Positions 1 to 11,914 of a stretch of DNA of 64,000 nucleotides are shown here, in pieces (within the stretch, counting starts at the first letter, position 1; each line of letters starts with the position of its first letter). Under the pieces are notes generated by a model. It did no database searches. It was not told where the DNA came from and worked only from the letters and a program-made list of their open reading frames with translations. The DNA lies in the NCBI GenBank assembly GCA_033980235.1, contig CM067067.1:7772047-7836046 (forward strand). The letters run 5' to 3'. The DNA comes from Diadema setosum. Taxonomy: Eukaryota > Echinodermata > Echinoidea > Diadematoida > Diadematidae. Both the position numbers and the translations under genes were made by a program.

Positions 1-2614
1 GGGGATGATAAGCTGACGACTTCAGCTGCTTCACACCCAAACGATACATCACCTCTTGAAATATGCCTGACATGAAATTTGACCCTTGGTCAGACTGCAC
101 TTCCTTGGGCAACCCATACCTAGTGAAAAACTGCACTAGAGCATCTACCACAGTCTTAGCAGTGATATTTCTCAATGGGATAGCCTCTGGAAACCGAGTA
201 GACATATCCATGATTGTCAAGAGGTACTTATGACCTGACCTAGTCCTAGGCAAAGGTCCAACACAGTCAACTAGAACCCGACTGAATGGTTCTTCAAATG
301 CAGGTATCGGAATCAATGGTGCCGGCTTCACTGAATGCTGTGGTTTACCAGCCACCTGACATGTGTGACAAGTCTTGCAAAACTCAGCCACATCCACATT
401 CAACCCTGGCCAATAAAAATGCCTCATGATCCGATCCTTTGTCTTTCTGACGCCTAAATGGCCGCCAACTGGTAACTCGTGAGCAATCCTCAAGATCTCA
501 CCGCGGTAACTAGGAGGGACAACAACTTGACGGACCACCGTCCAATCCTCATCAGCTGGCCTATGGGGAGGTCTCCACTTCCTCATCAAAATGCCATCTT
601 TGACATAATAGCACTCAGGGACCTTTTCAGCCTCAGCCTCAGAACATGCCGTCTGAGACAAGCCTTTCAACTCAGAGTCTGCCTGCTGTGCTTCAACCAA
701 GGAAGACTTGCTAAACAGCCCATCACTGTTAGCCTCGGAGCCTAATACAGCAACCCCATCATTCAAATCCTTGAAAAAGGTTTCTGCCAACCAAACACCG
801 GAATTCTCCTCCACATCAACAGAATCCGCATCATCTTGAACAGCTCTACGAGCCTGAGACCTAGTCACAACACAATCTGGGAAAATCCCAGGAAACTCCT
901 CCTGCAACTGCTCAGTTTCAGCAACCACCACTGGTTTATCCGAAACAACTGGAGACGCAACCACCTTATCCCCAGCCAAGTCATTCCCCAACAGGAAGTC
1001 AATGCCTGCCATGGGCAACTCAGGAACAACTCCAACAGTGACAGGACCAGAAACTAGGTCACACTTCAAATCCACTCTATACAGTGGAACTGACATATAA
1101 CTGCCATCAACAGTCTGAATCAAGACTTTTGCATTAACTGCACTATCTGGTGGAAAAGTCATACCACCATCCACCATCAACGACTGAGAGGCCCCCGTAT
1201 CCCGCAGGATGACTACTGGTTTACCTGCCTCACCAGAAGTACATGGGGTCACCTCACCATCAAACAAAAAGCTACGATAGCTCTCATCCACCTGCTTAGT
1301 CCTATCTTTGAACTTGGGAGATCGACTTTCAATGGCCTGTGTTTCACTGAACGGGACACTATTTTCAGGTAGGACACTTTTTGACATGACAAATCCCATG
1401 TCCTTCTTTGTTTTGTTTTGCAACTTCCAACACTGTGACTTTACATGCCCTGTCTTGTTACAGTGAAAACATTTGATGACATTTGCACTTGTACTGGACC
1501 CTTTGTCAGATTGAGGCTTTGGTGCCGATGAAGTTTCAGAACTCGTGCCTTTTTCAGGACCAGCATTCTTTGGATTGCTCGACTGATTTTTGTCTCTCTT
1601 ATTTCCAGAGAAATTCCTGAAAGGTGGTCTGTTGTCATTTCTGTGGGTCAGCTCATACTCATCAGCCATCAAGGCTGCTTTATGCAAACTTGTCACTTTG
1701 TGATCATCCAAATGCGACCTCACACTGAAAGCAACACTCTTTTTGAATTCTTCCAAGAGAACAACCTCACGTAGGTTATCAAAATCCTGATCCACTTTCA
1801 GGGACCTGAACCACCTATCAAACATCATTTCTTTTTCACGAGCAAACTCAACATGTGTCTGGCCTGGTTTGCGGTACGAATTTCTGAACTTATGTCTGTA
1901 AGCCTCTGGCACCAACTCATAAGCATTCAACACTGCTTTCTTGACTGTAGCATAGTCACGTGATTGCTCTTCAGAGAGAGATGAGTACACATCGGCTGCT
2001 TTGCCGACAAACACACTTTGAAGGAGCAAGGGCCAAAATTCCTGTGGCCAGTTCAAACTGTTAGCCACCTTCTCAAATGACACAAAATATGCATCAACTC
2101 TGTTTTCTTCAAACTTTGGCACCAATCGAATGTTCTTGGCCAAATCAAATTCAGAGGGAGCCCTTTCACGATTTTCAACAGTATGTGCATGAGTCAATTC
2201 CATCTCACGCAATTTCAGCTGTTGCTCCATTTCCTTTTCAATTTTCTTCATTTCTATTCTTTCCTTCATTTCCATTTCCCTAGCCCTTTGCTCTCTTTCT
2301 ATTTCTAATCTCATCTTCTCTTTCTCCAGTTCTAGTTCCCTTGCTTTTTCTCTCTCCTTGATTTCCAATTTAGCAAGCTCAAGCCGTGTTTGATCCAAAA
2401 TTTGAGCTTGGTCTGGAGTGTCAATTTCTTCTTTGAGCTCCATGTGACCAGCTACTAAGTCAAGAATCTCTGCCTTTCTTACACCTTGTGGAACATCTAA
2501 ATTCAAATGCTGTGCAATAGCAGTCAAATCACATTTGCGTAACCTTTGCAAATCTTTGAGGGACAAATCTGTCCTCTGAACAAATGCCTGAACATCCATG
2601 GTACTGATTGACAT
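1..2614 (-). CDS. Retrotransposon Gag-protease-integrase polyprotein (partial, runs off left edge)
   Basis: The reading frame is open from an ATG at 2614 (a second ATG is at 2599) to base 1; I checked every in-frame triplet and saw no stop. Residues about 15-60 look SAP-like. Residues about 65-150 are a strongly charged E/K/R-rich probable coiled coil, followed by a Gag capsid-like region. A CCHC zinc knuckle (CX2CX4HX4C) is at residues 382-395 (around 1430-1471). The aspartic protease motif DTGAS is at residues 472-476 (1187-1201). The integrase HHCC zinc-binding domain follows, with its first His at residue 712 (479-481) and Cys at 746 and 749. The integrase core has catalytic Asp at 783 (266-268) and at 842 (89-91); the expected Glu would fall just beyond the edge. 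No reverse transcriptase lies between protease and integrase, which is the order known from Gmr1-like Ty3/gypsy elements. The product would assemble particles, process the polyprotein and integrate element DNA. Confidence 0.9.
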   Translation of the reverse strand, partial: MSISTMDVQAFVQRTDLSLKDLQRLRKCDLTAIAQHLNLDVPQGVRKAEILDLVAGHMELKEEIDTPDQAQILDQTRLELAKLEIKEREKARELELEKEKMRLEIEREQRAREMEMKERIEMKKIEKEMEQQLKLREMELTHAHTVENRERAPSEFDLAKNIRLVPKFEENRVDAYFVSFEKVANSLNWPQEFWPLLLQSVFVGKAADVYSSLSEEQSRDYATVKKAVLNAYELVPEAYRHKFRNSYRKPGQTHVEFAREKEMMFDRWFRSLKVDQDFDNLREVVLLEEFKKSVAFSVRSHLDDHKVTSLHKAALMADEYELTHRNDNRPPFRNFSGNKRDKNQSSNPKNAGPEKGTSSETSSAPKPQSDKGSSTSANVIKCFHCNKTGHVKSQCWKLQNKTKKDMGFVMSKSVLPENSVPFSETQAIESRSPKFKDRTKQVDESYRSFLFDGEVTPCTSGEAGKPVVILRDTGASQSLMVDGGMTFPPDSAVNAKVLIQTVDGSYMSVPLYRVDLKCDLVSGPVTVGVVPELPMAGIDFLLGNDLAGDKVVASPVVSDKPVVVAETEQLQEEFPGIFPDCVVTRSQARRAVQDDADSVDVEENSGVWLAETFFKDLNDGVAVLGSEANSDGLFSKSSLVEAQQADSELKGLSQTACSEAEAEKVPECYYVKDGILMRKWRPPHRPADEDWTVVRQVVVPPSYRGEILRIAHELPVGGHLGVRKTKDRIMRHFYWPGLNVDVAEFCKTCHTCQVAGKPQHSVKPAPLIPIPAFEEPFSRVLVDCVGPLPRTRSGHKYLLTIMDMSTRFPEAIPLRNITAKTVVDALVQFFTRYGLPKEVQSDQGSNFMSGIFQEVMYRLGVKQLKSSAYHP

Positions 2615-2729
2615 TGTCACATGTATTATACACAATGTACAATTGAACAATCAACTCACTGGTATTTTGTCTGTACCAATATTCTAGGTTCCGGAACGTT
2701 CCAAATTCTAAGTTTTGGCTTTAAATTCA

Positions 2730-2750
2730 CTTCTCGGACACAAGCCCCCA
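2730..2750 (-). other. Primer-binding-site-like sequence next to the LTR
   Basis: On the minus strand, four bases after the LTR end there is a sequence starting TGGGGGCTTGTGTCCGAG. The first eight bases match the start of the tRNA-Pro-type primer-binding site used by many retroelements, and the rest differs. The position is correct for priming minus-strand DNA synthesis. The identity of the primer tRNA is inferred. Confidence 0.5.
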
Positions 2751-3033
2751 ATTTTGTTACGACCAAAATCACTCTGAGAATGATCGCACAAAAGAAACAA
2801 TCAACTAATGTTCAGGCGGTTTATTAACAGTGATATTGTGGGTACAGACTCGTAATCGGTTTTCACATCAGTACAATAATGATCAATAGAAACAGTTACA
2901 AATCAGTAATGAAATCACTTACACTTAGTACATGCAATATCCCTGGAAATGTCCAAATACGATGCTCGATGCACAAATGAATGATCCGCGATGCACCGAT
3001 GAATGATACCTCAGACGTAAATCCAGAGGCGCA

Positions 3034-3907
3034 GGTTGTGATAATCCTCGTTATTAATCCGGGGTAAAAATCCAAGTTATGCGTCCACAGCGAAACGTGC
3101 AGAATCCAAATGTTATGACGACCACGTCCAGTTGATGCGTTGAATGATGATTCACTTTATAATGTCCAGCAAGGAATCCAGCCCGTCACAGCTTTGCCGT
3201 AATAATGTCCGTTGCCACTAAAATATGGAGTCTATCTCCAACGTAGGCAAATTAATTCTCTGCAGGCAAAATGTCTCCCAGGCCTTATCTCCACAAACAC
3301 AGTTTGTATAGCAGGTCAGCAGGTAACACAGGACTGACTATAACAAGTCGCTTCAGAGCCAGAAGTGACATAACTCTCAGAGCAGAGGTGTTGGGTACTC
3401 TGCCTACCTCAGAATTTCTCCTGCTTATATACTATCCATTCACCCCTTTCTAGTACCTTCTGTAATTTTCTCCAACCTGGGGCTACATACCTGAACATAC
3501 TAGCAAGTCCAAATTCCAGGAATCCTGGATGACTCACTGCCTAATATGTGCATAACATCACTGCCAAAATTAACTACCAATCACATTGGGCTACAGGGGC
3601 AGTGCCTCACTCAGCCAGCACTTCCTAGAATTTTCTGGAATGGGTTAAATCATTCTAGATTGAGTGAGCTACTGTATAATGTATTTCCTGTCACATGCAT
3701 ACATGTACTGTAGCTACATTGTATACATTTGTACCACATAGAAAATTCTCCACTGATCTGGTCAGCCTGTATGTACTACATCTATATCATGTAGAATGTT
3801 CTCCATTAATCTGGTCACCCTGTGTACATTCAATGTGCACATTAAAACAACCATGCATACAACCTTGATACATGTACATATAACTACTTGTGTGTACATT
3901 TGTGACA
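3034..3907 (-). repeat. LTR direct duplication, copy 1
   Basis: This copy aligns over its whole length with 3908-4771, with scattered substitutions and small indels. Easily compared landmarks are the segment with the CTTATATACT motif, the AGTGCCTCACTCAGCCAGC segment, and the TTGTGACA end. It was probably made by unequal recombination or slippage during reverse transcription. Confidence 0.85.
3424..3431 (-). promoter_or_regulatory. LTR TATA box (copy 1)
   Basis: A minus-strand TATATAAG lies inside the LTR, in the orientation that would drive transcription into gag. It is repeated in copy 2 at 4311-4318. Function is inferred from position and consensus. Confidence 0.45.
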
Positions 3908-4771
3908 GGTTGCATTAATCCACAGTATAAATCCGGGGTGAAATCCACAATAGATGTCCACGGTATTATGTTCACAGCGAAACGTGTAAAATCCAGACGT
4001 TATGACGACCACGTCCAGTTGATGCGTTGAATGATGATTCACTTTATAATGTCCAGCGAGGAATCCAGCCCGTCACAGCTTTGCCGTAACAATGTCCGTT
4101 GACATTAAAATATGGAGTCTATCTCCAACGTAGGCAAATTAATTCTCTGCAGGCAAAATGCCTTCCAGGCCTTATCTCCACAAACACAGGTTGTATAGCA
4201 GGTCAGCAGGTAACACAGGACTGACTATAACAAGTCGCTTCAGAGCCAGAAGTGACGTAACTCTCAGAGCAGAGGTGTTGGGTACTCTGCCTACCTCAGA
4301 ATTTCTCCGGCTTATATACTATCCATTCACCCCTTTCTAGTACATTCTGTAATTTTCTCCAACCTGGGGCCACATACCTGAACATACTAGCAAGTCCAAA
4401 TTCCAGGAATCCTCGATGACTCACTTTCTAACTATGTGCATAACATCATTGCCAAAATTAACTACATGTACCAATCACATTGGGCTACAAGGGCAGTGCC
4501 TCACTCAGCCAGCACTTCCTAGAATTTTCTGGAATGGGTTAACTCATTCTGGATTGAGTGAGCTATATAATGTATTTCCTGTCACATGCATACATGTACT
4601 GTAGCTACATTGTATACCACATAGAAAATTCTCCACTGATCTGGTCAGCCTGTATGTACTATATCTATATCATATAGAATGTTCTCCATTAATCTGGTCA
4701 CCCTGTGTACATAAACAACCATGCATACAGCCTTGATACATGTACATAACTATTTGTGTACATTTGTGACA
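3908..4771 (-). repeat. LTR direct duplication, copy 2 (host-proximal)
   Basis: This is the second copy of the duplicated LTR segment, directly abutting copy 1 at 3907/3908. It ends at 4771, where apparently unique host DNA starts. It shows small differences from copy 1, including a shorter stretch near 4690-4760. Confidence 0.85.
4311..4318 (-). promoter_or_regulatory. LTR TATA box (copy 2)
   Basis: Second copy of the minus-strand TATATAAG, produced by the LTR duplication. The element therefore has two potential core promoters in series. Confidence 0.4.
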
Positions 4772-4874
4772 CTCTAAATGGCAGTTGCGTGAAAGCAAAG
4801 ATGGGTGTAACCCATGCCATCTGCTATTGATCTTGTATGGTGTAATCTACAGCATTATTAATGCATTTTTTATT

Positions 4875-4891
4875 GGGGGGGGGGGGGGGGG
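4875..4891. repeat. Poly-G tract
   Basis: An uninterrupted run of 17 G is followed by a G-rich tail. It is one of many long G or C homopolymers in this window. Confidence 0.9.
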
Positions 4892-7189
4892 AGGGGGAGA
4901 GCATTCATCAGCAGCCTGGAGAGATGACATGCATGCAGCTCAAACTACAGATGTACACTTACTGTAGGAAGCAATGTCAGGTTATTTGTTATTCAATAAA
5001 ATGCAGTGTGCATTTCTTTCTTTTTAATTTCCTCTACTCTTTTCCCAACACAGACATGCAGAAATATGACATGATATTCTCAAGATTTTGGATCAGTTAG
5101 CATGTGTGTAAAGAGTTTTCCTGAAAATCATAATACAAGTGTGCATCGTACATATTTTGACTGCCATAGTCAGTATGCAGCACTGTTCACCTGTAACAAT
5201 TACATTAGACAAACAGTATGCTTAGAGGGCCTCGTATTGTACAAATGCAAGTCAAATTGATGTGAATCTTCATGCCACTATAGCACATAGCCATTTGAAA
5301 AACCCAGAAATGTCCATCATTAGTGTCAGACACCTGCATCATTGTTTATTAAAGTGAGATATATTATGACATTTCAGCATGCTTTGAATGAAACGCAATA
5401 TTAATGTGCATTGGGTTGAAGACAAAAACTGTAGCTGTCTTTCACCCACATTCAAAGACACATCCACACACAGACAAAGCAACAGACACGAGCCATACTG
5501 TTTTTGATACACACAATGCATATTCCACACATTTTTCCTTCTCCTTGAGTATAACTGGATGTGCATTGTAGGGCAGTGCCGCCACATGAATGTTGCCCGA
5601 GGATTCATGGTGGAGATGAGGAGTGTAGGGGTCAGATGTTCACAGAGAGCTCCTCCGTCTGTTGCTAAGCATGTTGCAAATCTTGTCAGTATTTGTCCCC
5701 GTGTTTGAATTCTCTTTGTCTCACAAGCATGCACATTTATGAACCTCGAAAGATTGATAGAGCATGTGGAGATTTCATTCATGATGAATGTTGTGTTGTA
5801 GAGAGAGGGGCTTTCCAATTCACTTATTTGCAAGACATGACAGGCCAGGGTCTAGACTTCATCAGGCTGCTTCTCTTCATGGAGGAAGATTTTGAGCACT
5901 TGTAAAGAAGATTTATGCCAGATTGCCATATTATGATAATGCCAGCAATATTCAAGGCCCTGTAGTGGCTGAAACCCAAACATTTGTTGCACTTTGATGT
6001 ATTCCCACATCCTCAGTATGGAAAAAAGAAATATCAGACTTTCTGAGCAGTTACTGTGCTCGTGACTGCTAAATCGAGCAAGTAATTATTTTTTTTTTTA
6101 TTTTCTCTGATGAGCTTCTAAAAGGTATGGATGTACACATAGTGATGCTGAAAATCATATCACACCTTTTATACTCATATCCCTGGGTACAGGGTACGCT
6201 TACATTTTGTCCATGACTGCTGGTTTGTTGGTATTCAGTGTAATAGATATCTTCATACAAATTGAAGTAAAAGAACACTTTTCATGTACTATGTAATTTA
6301 TCAATAAATATTTTAACAAATGCACAAAACAAAACAAGAGAATAGGCATAATACAAAATGTACATAGCCTCATTTCAGCTGTGTATATGGATACTGCTGG
6401 TCTTCAATACGGGTCCATTGTGAATTTTCATTGTGTGAAGAGAAGCAATGGAGCATGAAGGTGAGAAACGATACTACACGTACCGGTATGTATGGTCTGT
6501 GTCTGTTGCATCAAAGGTAATGGACCACAAAATCAATTGTTGTTGCAAACTGAGTACTGTATAATGGTACAGTTGTACAAGTGATAAATGCATATAGACG
6601 GACACTGCTTGTGTAAAAGTGTCCCCTCAATTTTGAGCTGTGCTGCAGGCAACGCTGTTTGTCTGTGTAATATGTTGTCTGTGTGATGTGTACTAAGTAC
6701 TGTATTTGTTTTCATAATGACCCCCTGAGCGTTATTAATGTACAGGCACATGTTGTTGCGCACATCATAACATACTGTGGCATATATCATTTAGGTGTGT
6801 GACTCGATATACAGTGTACATTTAAAATTCTGCTGGGCCTCAGGTGGGGCAGACTTGAGTGGAGAATCATATCATGTCTGTGCCACAAGCTGTAAAGACT
6901 CAGTACAGTAGCATGGGGATACCATGCATTGGGTATGCTGGCCCAAATTGGATCTATTTGGCAATCCCGGTACAAAATTTTTCTCTTCATATACAATGTA
7001 GCTTCGTCACTGATCTGTATACGTACAATGTAGGTACGTGCACACACAGCTGAAGGATCTCGACTTGAAGTCGAATGATATTGATGACCGTATGCCTCAA
7101 TATACAATATTCGCTGATGGGTAATTCTATTCTAGCAGGTCTGCACTATTCATGGTTTTCAGATGTACCCAGGTGGGCAGCGAATGAAG

Positions 7190-7548
7190 ATTAAAGGTCC
7201 AGTTTACCTTTGGGAGCAGTGATTTCAAAAATTTTTAAGATATCATATTTGATGCATATGTGTAGGTCTGTTGTATCATAAAACATCCTACCATATGAAA
7301 TATTTGCAATAAAACCTAAAATATAAGGAGATATCAGGGTTTTTCTCAATAAACCGTAACTGTATACGGTTTAGTCTGGAAATTTTTTTATTATAACTAT
7401 TGTTCACATTTTGTGTATTTAACAACACTTAACATCGATTATAAGGATTCAAATTTTGACAGTGGTTGTTTCTATCCCTAACTCACATTTTAGAACTATT
7501 TTATAGCACTAATGCTTTCATCTGCAAATGGTAAATTATGCCTTTAAT
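7190..7548. mobile_element. Miniature inverted-repeat element (MITE-like), about 360 bp
   Basis: The left end reads ATTAAAGGTCCAGTTTACC. The reverse complement of the right end reads ATTAAAGGCATAATTTACC, giving imperfect terminal inverted repeats of about 20 bp. The interior is AT-rich and non-coding. It is probably a non-autonomous DNA transposon. Superfamily and target duplication are not resolved. Confidence 0.6.
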
Positions 7549-7725
7549 TCAATGTGGCCAACCTTCTTTCCCCATGCTACTGGCTCTTTTATGTCTACAC
7601 CTCCTGTAACATGGGGATTATACATGTGGTAGCCCCCTACATAAGCTTATCCAGCAGACCAGTACATTAATGATATCAACATTTCATACATGTACCTCCA
7701 TAACAAAGATTGATCCTCATGATTA

Positions 7726-7743
7726 GGGGGGGGGGGGGGGGGG
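7726..7743. repeat. Poly-G tract
   Basis: A run of 18 G. A second run of 14 G follows at 7862-7875. Confidence 0.9.
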
Positions 7744-8441
7744 AATAGAGCCAGAGGCTTGCTTGACATTGCAACAATTAATCGGTGTAAACTGGATTTC
7801 AAGTATTGAAGTGAATTCCACAGGGACAAAATGAATACCAAGTCTAGGTTACAATATAGTTGGGGGGGGGGGGGGTTATACATGTAGATATAAAATATGG
7901 TAGTTGAATAGTCTATTCAACAGTTTGAGGAGTCTAGATACACGTACATTCATTGTATGTCACATATGTCACATAACTTGATGTGATATGACCATCCTGT
8001 ATTCTAATTACTGTATTCTGTGCAGAGAGGAAATATCAGTTCAGAATTGATGTTTGTGCATCAGGAAGTAGATTTAAAGGTCATATGTATAGTATCTAAT
8101 TTCCCTTTCTTTTCATGAAATACTCAGGATATGTATGCCTATTGCCATTTGATTTCCTCTTTACCAATATGCCACACAGTGCATTGAAGGTTTTTATATG
8201 ATAATGGGAACAGGAGTTTGATATCACAGAGCAAGCTGTAGTGAGCTCAGCTGTATTGCTGATCCTCTCCTTCACAATGTTATGTAAATGAGGCTAAGAC
8301 AGTGAAAACACGAGAGATACCGTAGCAGGTGTTCTTGGGGGTCAATGAAAGATGACAACAGCTGATGTGACTGTGGCGATATCAGTTCAAAAAAAAGTTC
8401 TGCATGGTGTATTCACATCAGTAGTACAGATGTAGGTAGTG

Positions 8442-8720
<279 letters not shown>

Positions 8721-9661
8721 ATGTAGTACAGTTATAGTAGTCGTAAATGACTACTAGTAGTATTAGTTAGTAGCTCAAAAATGGAATACATGGAGGAGTA
8801 GGGAACCACTCAAAGCATTATACTTGGCTTCCTTCAATTCTAGTAGAGCCCTTATATACAAGCCTGTTTAATTCTTGGAGAAAAGTGTGTCTTAACTTTT
8901 TGAACTAGTACAAATGATAGCAGTACATGATTTTTGCCTCAATCTGTTGGTAAAGTATACATGTTGTCCTGCACAGTCATACAGTCAGTGTACCACAGTT
9001 TTTAAGGGCAGATTGTATGATGAAGATCATGTAGAAATGTGGTGAAAATTTACCTACGTTGATTTCGTTTTCGTTCTCCTACACTTTATCTGCTGCTTTC
9101 ATTCTGCAGAAGTTTACTTTCAATCTTCCTTTCTCTTACCCTGCACAAACCATTTTACAATGCAAGTACTTGTGGATATTTTTTGTCTGTATTGATTTGT
9201 TAATACATTAATTTCCCCCCCCCTTTTTTTTTTGGGGGGGGGGGAGGAATTTCCACAGTGGATCAGGTCATTTTAAAGTCTGGAGTTTCAAAGACCAGAG
9301 CCATTGAAATCACTCAATTTGTAGGTAGTAGAACAGTATTACAGGGGATTGGAGGATGAGATAGGAAAGTGACAGTTTGACATTATTACAATGAACAGTA
9401 AATTGTAATGATGTAAGATGTTTGTGATACTTAGAGGAGAAAGTATTTATATGAAGTATATGACATATTGTTTGTAAATTACGGTATCTCTCATGATTGT
9501 AAATCTTGTGCACCACAAAGATTTTGAAAATTTATCCCATAATTTACAAACAAGATGTCCATGTGGTCAGAGTCCCTTCTGCTGATTTTCAAAAAGACAC
9601 TGTACACTTGTGCAATTTTGAGTAGAGCTGACATTCCACTAGATATATAATACAGCATCCA

Positions 9662-10108
9662 TGGGTGCGTTTATCAACTCTTTTTCTCGGCAGAAACAGG
9701 TTTTCCAAACGGCTTTCAGGGAATTTTTACGAGATGATAAACGCAAAGCTGTTTTGAAAGCCTTTTCGGAAAGCCTTTTCGAAAGCTGCAAATTTATGCT
9801 TTCCGAAACAGGTTTCCTAAACAGGTTTCCAGAAACCTGTTTCTAGAAGCCTTTTGAAGCAAGATAAATGCAAAGCTGTTTTGAATCAGCTTTGTACTGC
9901 AGTTACGAACCATGCACGCCTTATATGACCTCTTCTCCTTGAGTCGAATTGCGCAATGCAGCTGTGCAGTGACAGGCCAGTTATCGTGTTCGTGAAGAGT
10001 TGATAAATGCAACTATTTTGGAAGCCGTTTCTAAAGGGCTTTGGAAAGGGCTTTGGAAAGGGCTTTTGAAAGCCGTTTAAACAGGGGAAAGATGATGAAC
10101 GCAGCCCA
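9662..10108. mobile_element. MITE-like element with internal subrepeats, about 450 bp
   Basis: The left end TGGGTGCGTTTATCA and the reverse complement of the right end (TGGGCTGCGTTCATCA) form a short terminal inverted repeat. The interior has repeated variants of AAAGCCNTTT and its complement, and an internal inverted GAGTTGATAAATGC segment near 10000. The 61-codon open frame inside is not a gene. It is probably a foldback or MITE-type element; the family is unknown. Confidence 0.55.
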
Positions 10109-11757
10109 TATCATAGCCAAACACAAGGCTACCAAGAGAAATTTGTAATGTTATTATAGAATCACTGATACCACTAGGTTTTTAGGAACAAATTTGTTGA
10201 TATATATCTCCCATGTCTGCAATGCTACAGTGCAGCTGTAGACAGCACTAATAGTGAAAAAAAAAAAGAAGATTGACCATATGCCTTGTAAACTCAATTT
10301 ATCCTTTAGGGATCACTAGATATTAGTGAACATTTGTCAGTGTCTAAATATTTATGTATCCGATCAATTGCCATTATATATGTTTTCACTTCACTAAATT
10401 ACTTGCTGAAGGGGAAGTATGTGTTTTATGGATTTTTCTGCTCCTGAGTATGAAATTCACGGGGAAACAGAATGTTGCAACCTCAAATATTTGAAGTGTA
10501 CCTGCCAAGATGATGTGCAAATAGGCAATAATCCGAAGGATAACTGAGGTGTTGCCTGGCAAGCAATGGTGTATCCGTGGCCACGGCAGGATAATATTGA
10601 CGACAAGCTGCATACATTGTGTACCTGCACACACATTATGCATTGTGGGATGCAACTCGCGACATGAGATTCCCGCTGAGTAAACTGCTGCACGGCCAGC
10701 AATGTGGGCATGAACGTATGTGCTACATACAACTCTTGTATCATGTGAAATAGCTACAGCAAGGCCCCTTTTCTTCAGCTTTTACAGCATTATGCACCAT
10801 TTGTCCGTCATGTCATTCAGTTAGCATTTCCATAAAGAAGCTTGGGTTCAGCATGGAGCTACAGTAGCTCCATGGGTTCAGGTACTTGCATACAGGCGGT
10901 TTGCAAATGTTACAGAAACTGGTGGAACTGATGTAAACGATATTTGATTTATGTAAGATGCCCAAGGGGGCAGTGATTAGATTAAAAAAGTGGTAGACTG
11001 CCAAATAGCAGCTAGAGATAAGATGACAAATTTAATTTGGGGAAATTTCAGGTAGAGTAATCATCTTGGGAATGCAAGGAAGGGAAAAGAAAAAAATAAT
11101 TACTTTCTATGACGAAGCCACTTGACAAGCAGATTGAAAAGCACTCTGCTTCTAAAAATGAAACCTCTTTGTCACAGAATTAATTCTTATGAGTCGTAAC
11201 AAACCTTTCTCCTTCATTTCTTTTTATTTTGTTCTTGCTTGGAAAATGAGAGGACCCTGTGAAAAATGTCATTACCATAGAAACAAACATGCACTGTTAA
11301 TATTGTATGTGATGCTTTGCTGAATTTGTGCTGGTAAATTGTCAAGAGTTTTCTGAGGAAAGATTATTTCATGTGGCCTGTTTCCTGCGACATCAGGAAG
11401 AATAAACATACAGTTTAGTTTGATTTCCTGAATACATGATTGTTGTGCATGGATGATAACCAACATTTACTACAGCAGCAGTGATTTTTTACCTGCACCA
11501 TCTGCATGGTAAATTTTTTTACTGTTAGATACCATTATATTTGGACCCTATTGGTCAAGTTTGCAAGCTTAGAATTGATCGTATCCTTTATTCGTGGTCC
11601 CTTTCTGTATTAAAAGTTTTTACCCAGACTTCTTGCACTCGCTACTTGAAGTTTTTATATGCTTGTCATTTAGTAGAGAGTGCACAATGAATACCTGAAA
11701 CGTCCAAGTGTTCTTTCTTAAATTAGTTCAATTAGTTACTATTGAGATTGATCCCCT

Positions 11758-11772
11758 CCCCCCCCCCCCCCC
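11758..11772. repeat. Poly-C tract
   Basis: Uninterrupted run of about 15 C shortly upstream of the first visible kinase exon. Confidence 0.9.
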
Positions 11773-11914
11773 ACCATGAGAGAATATTCTGAGATATTTC
11801 TACTGTCTTTTGTGAGCAGTTGTTAGGAGACATGATTCTTCAAAATGTCAAAGTATTTCAGAAAATATTTGATTTTATGTTCATCTGCCTCGCTACTTTC
11901 CTTTTGCCATGCAG

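Larger units (their letters stand above)
1..4771 (-). mobile_element. Ty3/gypsy-type LTR retrotransposon, 5' portion (Gmr1-like domain order)
   Basis: The element lies on the minus strand. From right to left it shows the 5' LTR (2755-4771), a primer-binding-site-like segment just inside the LTR (about 2730-2750), a short leader, and a continuous gag-protease-integrase frame from 2614 to the window edge. The reverse transcriptase, RNase H and 3' LTR are not in the window, so the element is cut by the window edge rather than visibly truncated. The frame has no stop codon over about 870 codons, which suggests a young insertion. The host flank resumes at 4772. It may sit antisense in an upstream intron of the PIP5K gene, because the first kinase exon seen is at 11915 and earlier ones are missing. 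The target-site duplication cannot be tested with one end visible. Confidence 0.88.
2755..4771 (-). repeat. 5' LTR of the retrotransposon, with internal tandem duplication
   Basis: Read on the minus strand, the LTR begins TGTCACAA (4771) and ends TCGTAACA (2755), the usual TG...CA ends as an imperfect inverted repeat. Its inner boundary abuts the primer-binding-like site. Bases 3034-3907 and 3908-4771 are near-identical direct copies, and the first copy also ends in TTGTGACA (3900-3907) on the plus strand. The basic LTR may therefore be 2755-3907 (about 1.15 kb), extended to 2 kb by an internal duplication or by a second partial LTR. Each copy has a minus-strand TATATAAG. Confidence 0.8.

Noticed and set aside
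5339..5833. 164-codon open frame on the minus strand
   Set aside because: No recognisable domain, low-complexity composition of Cys/His/Leu, AT-rich intronic context and no splice or start context. Probably chance.
9661..9846. 61-codon frame starting MGAFINSF
   Set aside because: Lies inside the repetitive MITE-like element and is made of its subrepeats.
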